Shown: piece by piece, positions 9,551-18,550 of the stretch
Position numbering within the stretch: position 1 is the stretch's first letter
Layout: the number at the start of each line of letters is the position of its first letter
Assembly: GCA_963169665.1 (NCBI GenBank)
Contig: CAUJET010000142.1
Coordinates: 1-64,000 of the forward strand
Reading direction: 5' to 3'
Origin: Actinomycetota bacterium
GTDB lineage: Bacteria > Actinomycetota > Acidimicrobiia > Acidimicrobiales > Ilumatobacteraceae
Length of the DNA: 64,000 bases
Notes under the pieces: model-generated
Seen by the model: the letters and a program-made list of their open reading frames with translations, nothing else
The model's database searches: none
Told to the model about the DNA's origin: nothing
Made by a program: the position numbers and the translations under genes

Positions 9551-10650
9551 GGACGCAGGACCTCGACGCTCCGGGTGACCTCCTCGAGGTACGGGCGGTC
9601 GAGCGTGACGCCGATGCCGGGTCCCTCGGGCACCGGCATGATGCCGTTGGTCGCCTCGAGCTGCTGCTCGGTGATGTCACGGGCGTAGGTGCGGCTCGCC
9701 GAGGCCGTGTCGCCGGGGTACACGAAGCCGGGCATGGTGGCGAGGTGGATGTTGTGGGCGCGGCCGATGCCGGTCTCCAACATGCCGCCGCACCACATCG
9801 GCACGCCGCGCGACGTGCAGATCTCGTGCACGCGCTGCACCGCGGTGATGCCGCCGAACCGACCGACTTTCACGTTGACGACCTTGCAGGCCTGCAGGTC
9901 CAGCGCAGCGGTGACCCGAGCGGGCGAGGTGAGCGTCTCGTCGAGGCAGATCGGTGTCTGCAGGTGCGGGGCGAGCTTGGCGTGATCGGTGAGGTCGTCC
10001 CAGTGCAGGGGTTGCTCGATGTAGTGCAGGTGGAACGCGTCGAAGCTGCGCAGCAGGTCGACGTCGGCGAGCGTGTACGCCGAGTTCGCATCGACGGTGA
10101 GCTCGATGTCGGGGAACCGTTCGCGCACCGCCGTCAGCATGTCGACATCCCACCCGGGCTCGATCTTGAGCTTCACTCGTCGATAGCCCTCGGCCACGTG
10201 CTTCTCGACGGATGCGACGGTCTCGGGCACCGGGTTCATGCCGAGGCTCGCTCCGACGGGGATCTCCGTGCGGTCACCGCCGAGCAGGCTGCGCATCGAC
10301 ACACCCTGTTGACGCGCGTAGCAGTCCCACACGGCGAGTTCGATCGCGGTCTTGGCCATCGGGTTGCCGCGCCACTTCGCCCACCGGTCGAGCAGTTCGT
10401 TCGGGTGCTCGCAACCGTGGGCGAACAGATCGGGTGCGAGCGCGTCGCGCATCAGGCCGGTCGCACCGGCGATGGTCTCCTCGCGGTAGTGCGGCAGCGG
10501 GTCCATCACACCCTCGCCGTATCCCTCCACGCCCTCGCTTCGCACGGTGACGATCACCGCGGTCTTGGCCGCCTCGGCGGCGAAGGACGTCTTGAAGACG
10601 CTGCGGTAGGGCAGATGAACGATGCGGAGCTCGATCTCGTCGATGCGCAC
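9547..10650 (-). CDS. MenC/NSAR-type enolase-superfamily enzyme (o-succinylbenzoate synthase or N-succinylamino acid racemase)
   Basis: VKLKIEPGWD, LTVDANSAYTLAD, HYIEQPL, ICLDETLTS, VVNVKVGRFGGITA, MWCGGMLETGIGRAHN; AGGAGA RBS before start. Confidence 0.85.
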   Translation of the reverse strand: MRIDEIELRIVHLPYRSVFKTSFAAEAAKTAVIVTVRSEGVEGYGEGVMDPLPHYREETIAGATGLMRDALAPDLFAHGCEHPNELLDRWAKWRGNPMAKTAIELAVWDCYARQQGVSMRSLLGGDRTEIPVGASLGMNPVPETVASVEKHVAEGYRRVKLKIEPGWDVDMLTAVRERFPDIELTVDANSAYTLADVDLLRSFDAFHLHYIEQPLHWDDLTDHAKLAPHLQTPICLDETLTSPARVTAALDLQACKVVNVKVGRFGGITAVQRVHEICTSRGVPMWCGGMLETGIGRAHNIHLATMPGFVYPGDTASASRTYARDITEQQLEATNGIMPVPEGPGIGVTLDRPYLEEVTRSVEVLRP

Positions 10651-10771
10651 GTGGGTCTCCTGAGCGGTGACGGGCGGTCACCTGGATGTGGTCGGGATGC
10701 TGCTGGTGATCAGGGCCATCGATCGGCGTGCGGTCGACGTCCGGGACGTCAACAGGATGCCACCGGCCAGG

Positions 10772-12610
10772 TCACCAGGTGTCGATGTTCGGCCGCTTCT
10801 TGCCACGATGCGCCCGGGGCTGGGGGGCGGTGGCGAGCAGCGTTGCGATCCAGCGGCGCGAGTCGGCCGGGTCGATGACGTCGTCGATCTCGAAGTGGGA
10901 CGCGGCGTTGAGCGCCTTGCCGTGCTCGTACATGCGGTCGACCATCGTCTGGAACGTCGCTTCGCGCTCCACCGGATCGGCGATCGCCTCGAGTTCGTTG
11001 CGGTAGCCGAGCCGCACAGCGCCTTCGAGGCCCATGCCACCGAACTCGCCGGTCGGCCAGGCCACGCACGCGAGCGGTGCCTTGGTGCTGCCGCCCATCA
11101 TCGCCTGGGCACCGAGGCCGTAGCTCTTGCGCAGCACGATCGTCACCATCGGCACGCTGATGTTCGCGCCGGTGACGAAGAGTCGGGTGCAGTGCCGCAC
11201 GAGCGCGGTCTGCTCGACCTCGGGCCCGACCATCATCCCCGGCGTGTCGACGAGGGTGACGACGGGGAGGCCGAACGCGTCGCACAGTTGCAGGAATCGT
11301 GCCGCCTTGTCGGCGCCGTCGCTGTCGATCGCACCGGCGAGATGGTTGGGGTTGTTGGCGAGCACGCCCATCGGGCGGCCCTCCACCCGCACGAGCGCGG
11401 TGACCATGCCGAGCCCGAAGTCGCGTCGCAGCTCGAGCACGGACCCCTCGTCGAACATCGCGTCGATCACCGCACGGACGTCGTAGCTGCGCTTGCGATC
11501 CTCGGGGATCGCATGGCGCAGCAGCCGCTGATCGGGCGCGGTCCAGGTGGGCAGGGTGCCCTGGAAGTACGACAGGTACTGCTTGGCCGCTGCCACCGCT
11601 GCCGCCTCGTCGGCGACCGCGATGTCGACCACGCCGTTGGCCCGCTGCACGTCCATCGGGCCGATCTCGGTGGGCTGGAACACACCGAGACCACCGCCTT
11701 CGATCATCGCCGGGCCGCCCATGCCGATGTTCGAGTCGGCCGTCGCGATCACGACGTCGCAGCATCCGAGGATCGCTGCGTTGCCGGCGAAGCAATAGCC
11801 GGCGTTGATGCCCACCAGCGGCACCAGCCCGCTGAGCTGCGCGAAGTACAGGAAGGCGAGGCAGTCGAGGCCGCTGACGCCGGTCTGGTCGGTGTCGCCG
11901 GGCCGTCCGCCACCGCCCTCGGTGAAGAACACGACCGGCAGCTGCAGCTGCTCGGCCACCTCGAAGAGGCGGTCCTTCTTGCGGTGGTTCTGCGTGCCCT
12001 GCGTGCCGGCGAGGACGGTGTAGTCGTACGAAACCGCCACCACCTGCGCGGTCGCCTGTGGGAACACGTCGCCGTTCACCGTGCCGACGCCGCCGATCAT
12101 GCCGTCGGCGGGTGTGCGCGCGATCAGGTCGTCGAGCGCGCGACGGCGCCGCTGGGCAGCGATCACGACGGGCCCGTACTCGACGAACGAGCCGTCGTCG
12201 ACGAGATCGGCCACGTTCTCGCGTGCCGTACGGCGGCTCACCTTGCGCCGGCGCGCCACCGCGTCGGGTCGCGCTGCGTCGAGACCGACCTCGTGCCGGG
12301 CGAGTGTCTCGGCGAGGTCTGGCCGGACGTGATCGGGATCCTCGGCCACCTCGGCGACCACTTCTGCGACGCTGACGTCACCGGGGGCGATCGACGCGAC
12401 GGCCTCCCCCGCCATCACCGTCTGGCCGACTGCGACGAGGATGCGTTCGATCGTGCCGCTCTCGTGCGCCTCGATCGCGTGGTGCATCTTCATCGACTCG
12501 ATGAGCATCACCTGCTGGCCGGCGCGCACCGCCTGCCCGGGGGTGACGTCGACGGTGACGATGGTGCCCTGCATCGGGGCGGCGAGATCCTGGGCGGCTG
12601 CGGTGGTCAC
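10772..12610 (-). CDS. Biotin carboxyl carrier domain fused to acyl-CoA carboxyltransferase
   Basis: GTG at 12610: VTTAAAQDLAAPMQGTIVTVDVTPGQAVRAGQQVMLIESMKMHHAIEAHESG (biotinyl MKM) followed by carboxyltransferase sequence (GMIGGVGTVNGDVF..., GGGGRPGDTDQTGVSGLDCLAFLYFAQLSGLVPLVGINAGYCFAGNAA). Confidence 0.85.
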   Translation of the reverse strand: MTTAAAQDLAAPMQGTIVTVDVTPGQAVRAGQQVMLIESMKMHHAIEAHESGTIERILVAVGQTVMAGEAVASIAPGDVSVAEVVAEVAEDPDHVRPDLAETLARHEVGLDAARPDAVARRRKVSRRTARENVADLVDDGSFVEYGPVVIAAQRRRRALDDLIARTPADGMIGGVGTVNGDVFPQATAQVVAVSYDYTVLAGTQGTQNHRKKDRLFEVAEQLQLPVVFFTEGGGGRPGDTDQTGVSGLDCLAFLYFAQLSGLVPLVGINAGYCFAGNAAILGCCDVVIATADSNIGMGGPAMIEGGGLGVFQPTEIGPMDVQRANGVVDIAVADEAAAVAAAKQYLSYFQGTLPTWTAPDQRLLRHAIPEDRKRSYDVRAVIDAMFDEGSVLELRRDFGLGMVTALVRVEGRPMGVLANNPNHLAGAIDSDGADKAARFLQLCDAFGLPVVTLVDTPGMMVGPEVEQTALVRHCTRLFVTGANISVPMVTIVLRKSYGLGAQAMMGGSTKAPLACVAWPTGEFGGMGLEGAVRLGYRNELEAIADPVEREATFQTMVDRMYEHGKALNAASHFEIDDVIDPADSRRWIATLLATAPQPRAHRGKKRPNIDTW

Positions 12611-12703
12611 GAGCGCCGACCGTAGTTGCTGACCTCGCCGTCGTCGGGGCCGTGGCGCGAGGGCCTCGCAGCCGATCGCAGAGGTGTGGGGTACCGTGCG
12701 CTC

Positions 12704-13753
12704 GTGGCCGATCGAGCGAACGCGGGTGCGCCCGTCGTCGTCGAGGTGGCTGGTCGTGAGCTCACGATCAGCAGTCCCGACAAGGTGTTCTTCCCCGCCG
12801 CGTTCGACGGGCGCGGGGCCTCCAAGCTCGACCTCGTGCAGTTCTACGTGTCGATCGAGGACACGGTCATGCGGGCGATGCGCAATCGTCCCGTGCTGCT
12901 GCAACGGTTCCCCAACGGTTCGACGGGCAGTTCGTTCTTCCAGAAGCGCATGCCCGACAACGCGCCCGACTGGCTGTCCACCACCATCGTCAGCACGCCG
13001 AACGGCACCACGTCGAACGCGCTCGTGATCGACGATCTCGCCCATCTGGTCTGGGCCGTCAACCTCGGCTGCCTCGGCTTCCACTCGTGGCCGAACCGCG
13101 CCGACGATCCGACGCACTGCGACGAGCTGCGCATCGATCTCGATCCCGGGCCCGGCACCACGTTCGCGATGGCACAGGAGACCGCGCACGAGACGAAGCG
13201 GCTGTTCGACGAACTGGCGATCCGCAGCTACATCAAGACCACGGGCAACCGCGGCCTGCACGTGTACGTCCGCCTCGCGCCGCAGTGGGACAGCATCGCC
13301 GTGCGCTCCGCCGCAGTGGCGGTCGCTCGCGAGCTGGAGCGGCGCCGGCCAGAGCTCGTGACCGCGTCGTGGTGGAAGGAGGAGCGCGGCGAGCGGATCT
13401 TCGTCGACTTCAACCAGAACGCGCCGCACAAGACCGTGTTCGCGCCCTGGTCGGTGCGGGCCCGGGATCACGCACCGGTGTCCACCGGAGTCATGTGGGA
13501 CGAGCTCGACACGATCCGTCCCGACCGGCTGACGATCGCCGAGTTGCCGGAACGGATCCGCACGATGGGCGATCCGTGGGCCGACATGGACGACCACCCG
13601 CAGTCGTTGGAGCCGCTGCTCGACCTGGTGCGTCGCGATCAGGCGAACGGGTTGCTCGATGCGCCGTGGCCGCCCGTGTATCCGAAGATGGACGGCGAGC
13701 CGCCGCGGGTCGCGCCGAGCCGAGCCAAGAAGCCGAAGCCGACCGCCGACTGA
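12704..13753 (+). CDS. LigD-type polymerase/primase domain protein (non-homologous end-joining polymerase domain)
   Basis: ELTISSPDKVFFP, RFPNGSTGSSFFQKRMPDNAPDWL, VWAVNLGCLGFHSWPNR...DELRIDLDPGPGTTF, IKTTGNRGLHVYVRL, RIFVDFNQNAPHKTVFAPWSVRARDHAPVSTGVMWDEL. Confidence 0.9.
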   Translation: MADRANAGAPVVVEVAGRELTISSPDKVFFPAAFDGRGASKLDLVQFYVSIEDTVMRAMRNRPVLLQRFPNGSTGSSFFQKRMPDNAPDWLSTTIVSTPNGTTSNALVIDDLAHLVWAVNLGCLGFHSWPNRADDPTHCDELRIDLDPGPGTTFAMAQETAHETKRLFDELAIRSYIKTTGNRGLHVYVRLAPQWDSIAVRSAAVAVARELERRRPELVTASWWKEERGERIFVDFNQNAPHKTVFAPWSVRARDHAPVSTGVMWDELDTIRPDRLTIAELPERIRTMGDPWADMDDHPQSLEPLLDLVRRDQANGLLDAPWPPVYPKMDGEPPRVAPSRAKKPKPTAD

Positions 13754-13782
13754 CGTAGGTCGGTTGGTCGCGATCGAGCGGT

Positions 13783-13818
13783 GTCGCCCTCGATCCAGCG
13801 TCGCCCTCGATCAGGGCG
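13783..13818. terminator. Direct repeat plus short hairpin between convergent genes
   Basis: GTCGCCCTCGATC at 13783-13795 and 13800-13812; CGCCCT-CGATC-AGGGCG stem (6 bp) at 13802-13818 between convergent CDSs. Confidence 0.35.
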
Positions 13819-13831
13819 TGTCAGCGGCTGA

Positions 13832-14329
13832 TCAACGGCTGACGAAGACCTGGACGACGTAGGTGACACCGTTGCGCACCGTGACGCCGATGCCCACCTG
13901 GTTGAACGCAGGGTTCACCATGTTGGCGTAGTGACCGGGCGAGGCCTCGAGCGCACGCTGGGCGTCGTCGACCGAACCGGCCAACGCGACGTTCTCGCCG
14001 ATCGACGACCAGCCCTCGGTGACACCGGAGGCAAGGTTCGACGAGTGGAAGATCGTGCCCCTGCTCGCCATGCGGTCGGCCTGGGCCTTCGCCTTGGCGT
14101 CGAGCTCGGGAGTGCGGGTGAGCTCGGGCAGACCGACGGACGCCCGGACCTCGTTGAGATCGGTGAGGTTGCCGCCCTCGGGGGCGGGCATGCAGGCCGT
14201 GAGACCGAAGCCCACGAACGCCATCAACAACAGCACGAGGGCCGGCATCCGACGTGGGCCGGAGCCGGTCGCGGTGTGCTGGCGCGTCGCTGACCGCGAC
14301 AAGGTGGACGTGATCATCACTTCACTCAT
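13832..14329 (-). CDS. Secreted CAP/SCP-domain protein, lipoprotein-like
   Basis: MPALVLLLMAFVGFGLTACMPAPEGGNLTDLNEVRASVGLPELTRTPELDAKAKAQADRMASRGTIFHSSNL...WSSIGENVALAGSVDDAQRALEASPGHYANMVNPAFNQVGIGV. Confidence 0.85.
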   Translation of the reverse strand: MSEVMITSTLSRSATRQHTATGSGPRRMPALVLLLMAFVGFGLTACMPAPEGGNLTDLNEVRASVGLPELTRTPELDAKAKAQADRMASRGTIFHSSNLASGVTEGWSSIGENVALAGSVDDAQRALEASPGHYANMVNPAFNQVGIGVTVRNGVTYVVQVFVSR

Positions 14330-14613
14330 CGGCCCGAACCTCCAAGAGCTTTTCCCGCGGCGGCAGTTTGTCACACAACCGCAACAGTTGCAATGTGTAC
14401 GACATGAACTGTTCGGGTTCCCCCCGAATGCGCCGGGAGGCGCGTCGGATTGCGGCATCGTGCGTCGCGGGCGTTCCGGTCCAGTTCAGATGAGGTTCCC
14501 GAGCGCCGATTCGATGACGGCGGGTCCGGGCACCCAGCGACGCCCGAGACCAGGCATTGTGGCGGGCGTCACGATGGAGATGACGGACACGTGTCGATCT
14601 ACCATCCGCCGTC

Positions 14614-15714
14614 ATGACCACGATTCCCGTTGCAGCGAGCGCCATGTCGGCCGAGTGGCTCACGGAGGTGCTCCGCAGCGGCGGCCACCTCGAGGCCGAC
14701 GTCGAGGTCACCTCGCTCGAGCTCGAGCCGATCGGTGAGGTCGTCGGCGTCTTCGGCACCGTGCACCGCGTCACCCCCGTCTATTCCGCGCCCACGAGCG
14801 CGCCGGCGACGATGGTCGCCAAGTTCCCCACCGAGGCCGTCGAGAACAAGACGGTGGGCATGGCCCTCGACATCTACGCCCGCGAGATCCACGCGCTGCG
14901 CCACGTGGCCGCGGCGACGCCCGACCTCGCCCACGCCCGCGTCGTGCACGCCGACATGGATCCGTCCGCAGGGGCGTTCGCGCTGCTCATCGAGGAGGTC
15001 ACCGGGAAGTCCGTCGGCGACCAGCTCGCCGGTCTCTCACGCACCCAGGTGGAAGCCGTGATGGAGATGCTCGCCGTCCTCCACGCCCACTGGTGGGACC
15101 ACCCCGAGCTCGGCGCCAGCGACTGGCTCCCCCGCGCCGACCATCCGGTGCAGCTCGCCGTGGTGCCCGGGATCATGAGCTCGGCGATGCCCGTCGTGGC
15201 CGAGAAGTACGGCGATCGCATCGGGCCGGCCGCCGCCGCGATGGGACAGCGGGTGGCCGAGCAGTACGCGTCGTTGATGGGCCGCATCTCGGCCAGGGCC
15301 CGCACGTTCACCCACACCGACATGCGCGCGGTGAACCTGTTCTTCGACGACAGCGGCCGCGACCTCACCCTCATCGACTGGCAGCTGTGCACCTACTCCG
15401 TGCCGATGCAGGACGCCGTGTACCTCTACGGCTCGTCGGTCACGGTCGAGGACTTCGCCGAGTGGGGCGTCGACACGATGCGTCACTACCACCGCCACCT
15501 CAACGAGCGCCTCGCGGCGAAGGGCGCGTCGTACGAGTGGGACGACCTGTGGCTCGACGCCCAGCTCGTGTCGCTGTGGGCGCTCGTGTCGCCGGCGTCG
15601 ACCGTGGCGACGTTCGAGATGGGCAACGAGCTCGGGGCGAAGATGAGCGACGCCTGGGTGGAACGGGGCTTCAACCTGCCCCTGGCGCTCGGCGCCGACG
15701 CCCTCCTCGATTGA
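14614..15714 (+). CDS. Aminoglycoside phosphotransferase-family / ecdysteroid-kinase-like phosphotransferase
   Basis: FTHTDMRAVNLFFDDSGRDLTLIDWQLCTYSVPMQDAVYLYG (HxDxxxxN ... DWQ). Confidence 0.8.
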   Translation: MTTIPVAASAMSAEWLTEVLRSGGHLEADVEVTSLELEPIGEVVGVFGTVHRVTPVYSAPTSAPATMVAKFPTEAVENKTVGMALDIYAREIHALRHVAAATPDLAHARVVHADMDPSAGAFALLIEEVTGKSVGDQLAGLSRTQVEAVMEMLAVLHAHWWDHPELGASDWLPRADHPVQLAVVPGIMSSAMPVVAEKYGDRIGPAAAAMGQRVAEQYASLMGRISARARTFTHTDMRAVNLFFDDSGRDLTLIDWQLCTYSVPMQDAVYLYGSSVTVEDFAEWGVDTMRHYHRHLNERLAAKGASYEWDDLWLDAQLVSLWALVSPASTVATFEMGNELGAKMSDAWVERGFNLPLALGADALLD

Positions 15715-15772
15715 CAGGCGCGCTTCTCGCCAGGGAGGTAAACCCGATCGGCGTCGCCGGCGTGTACACCTT

Positions 15773-16270
15773 GTGACGATGACGCAGCGACAGGCCGATG
15801 CGGGCTTCGAGGAGTTCTTCCGTTCGGAGTACGCCAAGCTCGTGGCGATCGCCCGCGGGCTCATCGGCAACCACGAGCTGGCTGCCGACCTCGCGCAGGA
15901 GACGCTGATGCGCTGCCACCGCGACTGGCCACGGGTGGCGAGCCTCGACGTACCGGGTGCCTGGGCGCGTCGGGTGCTCGTGAACCTGGTGATCGACAGC
16001 CAGCGCGCGGCCGCACGTGATCGCCGAGCACCGGCATGGCTGCACCGCGTCGATGCGGTGACGCCGGGCGATCCCGCCGTCGACGGCTGGTGGAGCGCGG
16101 TGAGAGCGCTGCCCGACCGACAGCGGGCGGTCGTCGTCCTGCACTACCTGGAGGACCGATCCGTCGACGACATCGCCGCCGTGCTCGGCATCGCCTCAGG
16201 CACCGTCAAAGCAACGCTCTCCAAGGCCAGGGCCACCCTCGCCCGCACGATCCCACAGGAGGCATCGTGA
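15773..16270 (+). CDS. ECF (SigE-family-like) RNA polymerase sigma factor, module 1
   Basis: FEEFFRSEYAKLVAIARGLIGNHELAADLAQETLMRCHRDWPRV..., LPDRQRAVVVLHYLEDRSVDDIAAVLGIASGTVKATLSKARATL. ATG at 15779 is an alternative start. Confidence 0.9.
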   Translation: MTMTQRQADAGFEEFFRSEYAKLVAIARGLIGNHELAADLAQETLMRCHRDWPRVASLDVPGAWARRVLVNLVIDSQRAAARDRRAPAWLHRVDAVTPGDPAVDGWWSAVRALPDRQRAVVVLHYLEDRSVDDIAAVLGIASGTVKATLSKARATLARTIPQEAS

Positions 16271-17523
16271 ACGCCCACGACCGCACCGACCCTCGCGACG
16301 AACTCGGACGGCGCGCCGCCGCAGCGTTGCGCATCGACGTCGACCGCCGTGTCGACGTCGATGGCGCCCTCGCCCGCGTCCTCGCCGACGACGGCGCACG
16401 CCTGATCTCGACGATGTCGGCCACTGCCGGGCGTGGCTCACGGTCGGACCGTCGCGCGTGGATCGGCGCCGCCGCGGCCTTGCTGGTGCTCGCCGCAGGC
16501 TCGTTGGCGTTCGCACTCTCCCGTGACGACCGGGCACGGGTCGCGCCCGCGGACACCACACCGGTGACCGACGGCACCCCGATCACCACGGGGACCACCG
16601 AGCCCTCGGCACCGGGTACGTCCGAGCCGGCGACCACGCCGTCGACGGTCACCGAGACCTCACCCGGCCCGACGGCCACCCAGTTCATCCCGCCGGCCGA
16701 CGACGCACTCGCGGGGCTCGCGGCGCCCGCACCGCTCGACCCTGAGGAGGTTCCGGCCTTCCTCCCGCCCGCTGCGGTCGCCGATCCGTCACAGGTGCGC
16801 CTCACCCAGTACGCCATGCCGGCCGACACCGTCTCCGAACTCGTCCAGACCTGGGCGACCGGGGCCGGGCAGGTCATCCAGGTGTCGACGCTGCTCGCCG
16901 GAGGCGAACCTCCGGTGTCCGCCCCGACGGACGTGGCACCCATCGACGTCCGGCCATGGGACGATGCCGTCGTCGTCACGACGATGGCCGACGGCTACGC
17001 CCAGGTGCGGCTCGCCGACCCGTCGGGCACGGTCACGCTGTGGGGCTTCGGCTACACCTCCGACGAGCTCGTCTCGGTCTTCACCCGCATGTCGCTGACG
17101 CCAGACGGATGGCGTCTGCCCGACGGGGCCGCTACCGGTCTCGTGGAGCTGCACTCCGGATGGCACCGTGCGGAGTTCGCGACGAGGGTCGTGCAATGGG
17201 ACACGGGTTCGGTGCAGGGCGAACTGATCGTCTCGGTCGGATCGCCCGGCTCCATCCAGACCGGCTTCTTCGGCGGGGCCCCTGCGACGCTCGACGAGGT
17301 GAACGGCGCACCGGCGCTCGTCTCCGAACTCGGACCGGACGTGAGTGCGATCAGCTGGTCGCCGGCTCCGGACGTGGTCGTCGTGCTCGGGTTCAGCGGA
17401 TCGGTCGACGAGACGTTGGCGCTGGCCCGCTCGCTCGAACCGGTGGACGTGGCGACGTGGGATGCCGCAGGTGTGCGCGACACCGCCCCCGCCGACGGCT
17501 GCGACAGCTACTTCTTCTGCTGA
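16267..17523 (+). CDS. Single-pass membrane-anchored partner of sigma module 1 (putative anti-sigma or sensor)
   Basis: GTGA 4-bp overlap with sigma gene; ~55-aa N-terminus, TM AWIGAAAALLVLAAGSLAFAL, Thr/Ser/Pro linker, large extracytoplasmic part. Confidence 0.6.
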   Translation: MNAHDRTDPRDELGRRAAAALRIDVDRRVDVDGALARVLADDGARLISTMSATAGRGSRSDRRAWIGAAAALLVLAAGSLAFALSRDDRARVAPADTTPVTDGTPITTGTTEPSAPGTSEPATTPSTVTETSPGPTATQFIPPADDALAGLAAPAPLDPEEVPAFLPPAAVADPSQVRLTQYAMPADTVSELVQTWATGAGQVIQVSTLLAGGEPPVSAPTDVAPIDVRPWDDAVVVTTMADGYAQVRLADPSGTVTLWGFGYTSDELVSVFTRMSLTPDGWRLPDGAATGLVELHSGWHRAEFATRVVQWDTGSVQGELIVSVGSPGSIQTGFFGGAPATLDEVNGAPALVSELGPDVSAISWSPAPDVVVVLGFSGSVDETLALARSLEPVDVATWDAAGVRDTAPADGCDSYFFC

Positions 17524-17550
17524 CCGCTGCCGGCCGCCGATGACGGACGA

Positions 17551-18408
17551 TCAGCCGTTGTAGGCGGCGACCAGCGGGGCGTACTTGTCCAACGTCGCGA
17601 GCGCGTGGTCGCGATCGAGCGGGGGCAGGCCGAGTGCGACCCATGAGGCACCGAGCGCCTGCAGCTCGTCGAGGTTCTCCTGATCGGGTCGGGCGCCGAA
17701 CACGCCGAGCTGGATGGTCGACGGATCGCGGCCCGCGTCCTCGGCGGCGCGCTGGATGGTGGCCCAGCCCTCGCCGATGTCGAAGCGACCCTGGATCGGC
17801 ATCCACGCATCGCCGTACTCGACGATGTGCTTCACGTGCAGGTCGGTGATCGAGCACCCGAGCACGATCGGCGGGTGCGGCTGCTGCACCGGCTTCGGCC
17901 ACGCCCACGACGCCTCGAAGTTCACGTACTCGCCGTGGAACTCCGCTTCGTCCTTGGTCCACAGCTCCTTGCAGGCGAGGATCTTCTCGCGCACGACCTT
18001 GCGGCGGCGCTTGATGTCGGTGCCGTGGCTCTCCATCTCCTCGTGGTTCCAGCCGAAGCCGATGCCGAACAGGAATCGCCCGTTCGACAGCTGGTCGAGC
18101 GTCGCGACCTCCTTCGCGAGCCAGAGCGGATCGCGCTGGGCGACGAGCGTGATGCCGGTGCCGAGCTTGAGATCGGTGGTGACAGCGGCCGCCGCGGCGA
18201 GCGCGAGGAACTGGTCGTGCGTGCGCCAGTACTCCTCGGGCAGCGGTGGCGCCCCCTCACGGCCACCCCACGGCGTGCGCCGCGAGACAGGGATGTGCGA
18301 GTGCTCGGGGAACCACAGCGAGTCGAAGCCACGGGCCTCGCACTCCTTGGCCAGCTCGATCGGCTGGATGCCCTTGTCGGTGGGGAAGATCAGTGCTCCG
18401 AGACGCAT
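17551..18408 (-). CDS. LLM-class (F420-dependent-like) oxidoreductase
   Basis: MRLGALIFPTDKGIQPIELAKECEARGFDSLWFPEHSHIPVSR..., LKLGTGITLVAQRDPLWLAKEVATLDQLSNGRFLFGIGFGWNHEEM. Confidence 0.9.
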   Translation of the reverse strand: MRLGALIFPTDKGIQPIELAKECEARGFDSLWFPEHSHIPVSRRTPWGGREGAPPLPEEYWRTHDQFLALAAAAAVTTDLKLGTGITLVAQRDPLWLAKEVATLDQLSNGRFLFGIGFGWNHEEMESHGTDIKRRRKVVREKILACKELWTKDEAEFHGEYVNFEASWAWPKPVQQPHPPIVLGCSITDLHVKHIVEYGDAWMPIQGRFDIGEGWATIQRAAEDAGRDPSTIQLGVFGARPDQENLDELQALGASWVALGLPPLDRDHALATLDKYAPLVAAYNG

Positions 18409-18422
18409 CCCGTGACCGTACC

Positions 18423-18474
18423 CCAGCGCGATTGTGCGCGATCGCGTCACAGCCACGCGTTGGTGCACAAACGC
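18423..18474 (-). promoter_or_regulatory. Copy A of a conserved 52-bp promoter-proximal element
   Basis: Minus strand GCGTTTGTGCACCAACGCGTGGCTGTGACGCGATCGCGCACAATCGCGCTGG; 43/52 identical (gapless, hand-counted) to 20738-20789. Confidence 0.55.
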
Positions 18475-18550
18475 GACACGAGCCCCGACCGCGCTCGCGT
18501 GTGATGGCCCCGGCACGCATACGGTGCCCCAGCGATCGCACGCGCCGGCA

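Noticed and set aside
10772-13597. 941-aa extended carboxylase ORF
   Set aside because: Extension beyond 12610 is antisense to the LigD polymerase gene; biotinyl domain starts at GTG 12610.
18437-18541. Possible leader peptide with TRGCDA motif shared by both 52-bp elements
   Set aside because: No start codon close by in either copy and frames are not continuous with the downstream genes; in copy B the frame stops at TAG 20803. Kept as a nucleotide element instead.
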